The translations under genes were made by a program, and so were the position numbers. A stretch of 64,000 bases of DNA from Micropterix aruncella (taxonomy: Eukaryota > Arthropoda > Insecta > Lepidoptera > Micropterigidae): assembly GCA_944548615.1 (NCBI GenBank), contig OX155961.1:25740469-25804468 (forward strand). The letters run 5' to 3'. Below, one piece after another: positions 62,053 through 64,000 of the stretch; within the stretch, counting starts at the first letter, position 1; every line of letters begins with the position of its first letter. Under the pieces are notes generated by a model. That model had not been told where the DNA came from. It did no database searches and saw nothing but the letters and a program-made list of their open reading frames with translations.

Positions 62053-63840
62053 TAGCTTTTACTAATTTTATTTTAAATAAAAACATCATCCTATAAACGG
62101 ATTTCTTTACAAACCTTATCAAATATAACAATAGTATACTGTTTTCTATAATGTTTCTTTATATTTTTTTTAATATTATACAATTTTATATAGGTTTACC
62201 CTATTTTGATAACATTATACAATCTTTATTATAAACTCCTCTGCCAGAAATTAAGATTGAAGTTTCTTCTTTCATTTCATTGAGCATATGGAGGTTTTTT
62301 ATTTTTCTTTCGATTTAATGGCACGTTCATAACAAACTCACCCAATTGTATCATATTTTAAATGTTGGTAGCATTCGAAATTTGAATTATTTCGTAATGT
62401 CACTTTCATTTATAAAACGGCTTTGCCAAAGTGATCAATAGTTTAATTTTTTATTTTTTCGCTTAATTCGTCTCAATTGAAGGCATTTTATGTTGCATAA
62501 GGATAAGCCCTATTTATGAGATATATGGATGAATAGTGATCGTTAGTCGACTGCAAAAGGACCTTTAAACTTACATTGCACCGTCGAAAGTCGTGCACAT
62601 CCGTAAGTATATCTCATTCAAACATAAGCATTTCCCAATACAAGCTGGGATTTCCTTCGCTACTTTTTAAGTAGCTTTTACTAATTTTATTTTAAATAAA
62701 AACATGATCATATAAACGGATTTCTTTACAAAACTTATGAAATATAAAAATATTATACTGTTTTCTACAATGTTTCTTTACATATTTTTTAATATTATAC
62801 AATTTTATACTGTTTTACCGTATTTTGATAACATTATACAATCTTTATTATAAACTCCTCTGCCAGAAATTAAGATTGAAGTTTCTTCTTTCATTTCATT
62901 GAGCATATGGAGGTTTTTTATGTTTATTTCGATTTAATGGCTCGTTGATAACAAACTCAGCCAATTGTATCATATTTTAAATGTTGGTAGCATTCGAAAT
63001 TTGAATTATTTCGTAATGTCACTTTCATTTATATAACGGCTTTGCCGAAGTGATCAATAGTTTAATTTCTTATTTTTTCGCTTAATTCGTCTCAATTCAA
63101 GGCATTTTGTGTTGCAAAAGGATAAGCCCTATTTATGAGATATATGGATGAATAGTGATCGTTAGTCGACTGCAAAAGGACCTTTAAACTTACATTGCAC
63201 CGTCGAAAGTCGTGCACATCCGTAAGTATATCTCATTCAAACATAAGCATTTCCCAATACAAGCTGGGATTTCCTTCGCTACTTTTTAAGTAGCTTTTAC
63301 TAATTTTATTTTAAATAAAAACATTATCCTTTAAACGGATTTCTTTACAAAACTTATGAAATATAAAAATATTATACTGTTTTCTACAATGTTTCTTTAC
63401 ATATTTTTTAATATTATACAATTTTATACTGTTTTACCGTATTTTGATAACATTATACAGCCTTTATTATAAACTTCTCTGCCAGAAATTAAGATTGAAG
63501 TTTCTTCTTTCATTTCATTGAGCATATGGAGTTTTTTATTTTTATTTCGATTTAATGGCTCGTTGATAACAAACTCAGCCTAATTGTATCATATTTTAAA
63601 TGTTGGTATCATTCGATATTTGAATTATTTCGATATGTCACCTTCATTTATGTCACGGCTTTGCCGAAGTGATCAATTTGTTTAATTTTTGATTTTTTCG
63701 CTTTAATTCGTCTCAATTGGAGGCATTTTGTGTTGCAAAAGGATTAGCTTGATTTTTGAGATATATGGATGAATAGTGATCGTTAGTCGACTACAAAAGG
63801 ATCTTTAAACTTACATTACACAGTCAAATACTCGAGTCGA
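62052..63840 (+). repeat. Satellite family B tandem array, unit about 620 bp
   Basis: Unit starts 'cgcttaattcgtctcaatt' at 62460 and 63079 and 'cgctttaattcgtctcaatt' at 63699 give spacings of 619 and 620. A partial unit (62052-62459) precedes and a degenerate partial unit (63699-63840) follows. Units share 'gtcgactgcaaaaggacctt', 'gcatttcccaatacaagctg' and 'cggctttgccgaagtgatc'. No coding frame. The array decays at 63.83 kb into AT-rich DNA to the window end. Confidence 0.93.
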
Positions 63841-64000
63841 GTACTTACATTGCACAATACTTATTTACTTAATACTTATTTACACATACATCAATAAAAA
63901 CCCAAAAATATCAATAAATTACATTAAAAATGCCGTTCATATTTTAAACAGATTTTTCGTCAAAAAACCCTCCCTCGCATTTTATTTCTTTTTCACTAGT

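Noticed and set aside
62052..63840. Tandem array as CRISPR
   Set aside because: The ~620-bp units are contiguous with no short repeat/spacer alternation.

Overview
This is a eukaryotic, AT-rich, almost gene-free window made of layered transposable elements. It is most likely from a moth or butterfly. The best lineage clue is the RTE-type LINE 3' tail ('ggcctatgtccaacagtgga' followed by gat repeats), seen at about 25.7/26.3 kb and 51.4 kb. Supporting clues are an R1-clade LINE with three zinc knuckles, a Helitron helicase remnant, a piggyBac-type element and mariner-like MITEs. I found no intact host protein gene, no tRNA and no CRISPR.

Layout. 0-8 kb: a high-identity 830-bp duplication, a 299-bp TIR element, LINE 3' tails, a LINE remnant interrupted by a 5S rRNA-derived sequence, and a Helitron remnant with a Pif1-type helicase C-terminus. 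8.15-14.2 kb: two long (TA)n arrays, then a GC-rich R1-clade LINE on the minus strand (ORF1 gag, ORF2 endonuclease-RT). Its 3' end is missing exactly where a (TA)n array begins, and its 5' end faces a copy of an unclassified GC-rich repeat ('family A'). 14.2-29.8 kb: AT-rich filler, a 119-bp minisatellite, copies of family C (SINE/LINE-tail-like), a TIR MITE, nested family E/family A insertions and some GC-rich islands. 29.8-35 kb: three degraded LINEs on the plus strand; one has RNase H and an in-frame internal deletion. 35-39 kb: coding-like unidentified fragments on the minus strand, a tandem pair of family A elements, and a LINE RT remnant. 39-52.6 kb: two non-autonomous Helitron-like copies, a mariner-type MITE, a 120-bp minisatellite, retroelement C-termini, a non-autonomous piggyBac and an RTE tail. 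52.7-53.8 kb: a near-perfect palindrome (two 282-bp arms) between (TA)n arrays. 57.6-60.1 kb: a 5'-truncated Jockey-like LINE between two (TA)n arrays. 60.1-64 kb: a 200-base assembly gap, a Penelope-like element with perfect 283-bp inverted ends that carry a hammerhead-like motif, and a tandem satellite of about 620 bp that also occurs near the left edge and at 8.65 kb.

The elements do not form a pathway. The biology here is retrotransposition (target-primed insertion, 5' truncation, nesting), cut-and-paste MITEs and microsatellite expansion. The least explained items are family A (constant 3' end, variable 5' truncation, 12-14 bp target duplications, re-use of one site), the 577-bp palindrome, repeated coincidence of element ends with (TA)n arrays, the Penelope ends, and the unidentified fragments at 35-36.4 kb. 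All family assignments rest on motifs read by eye; no database search was possible.
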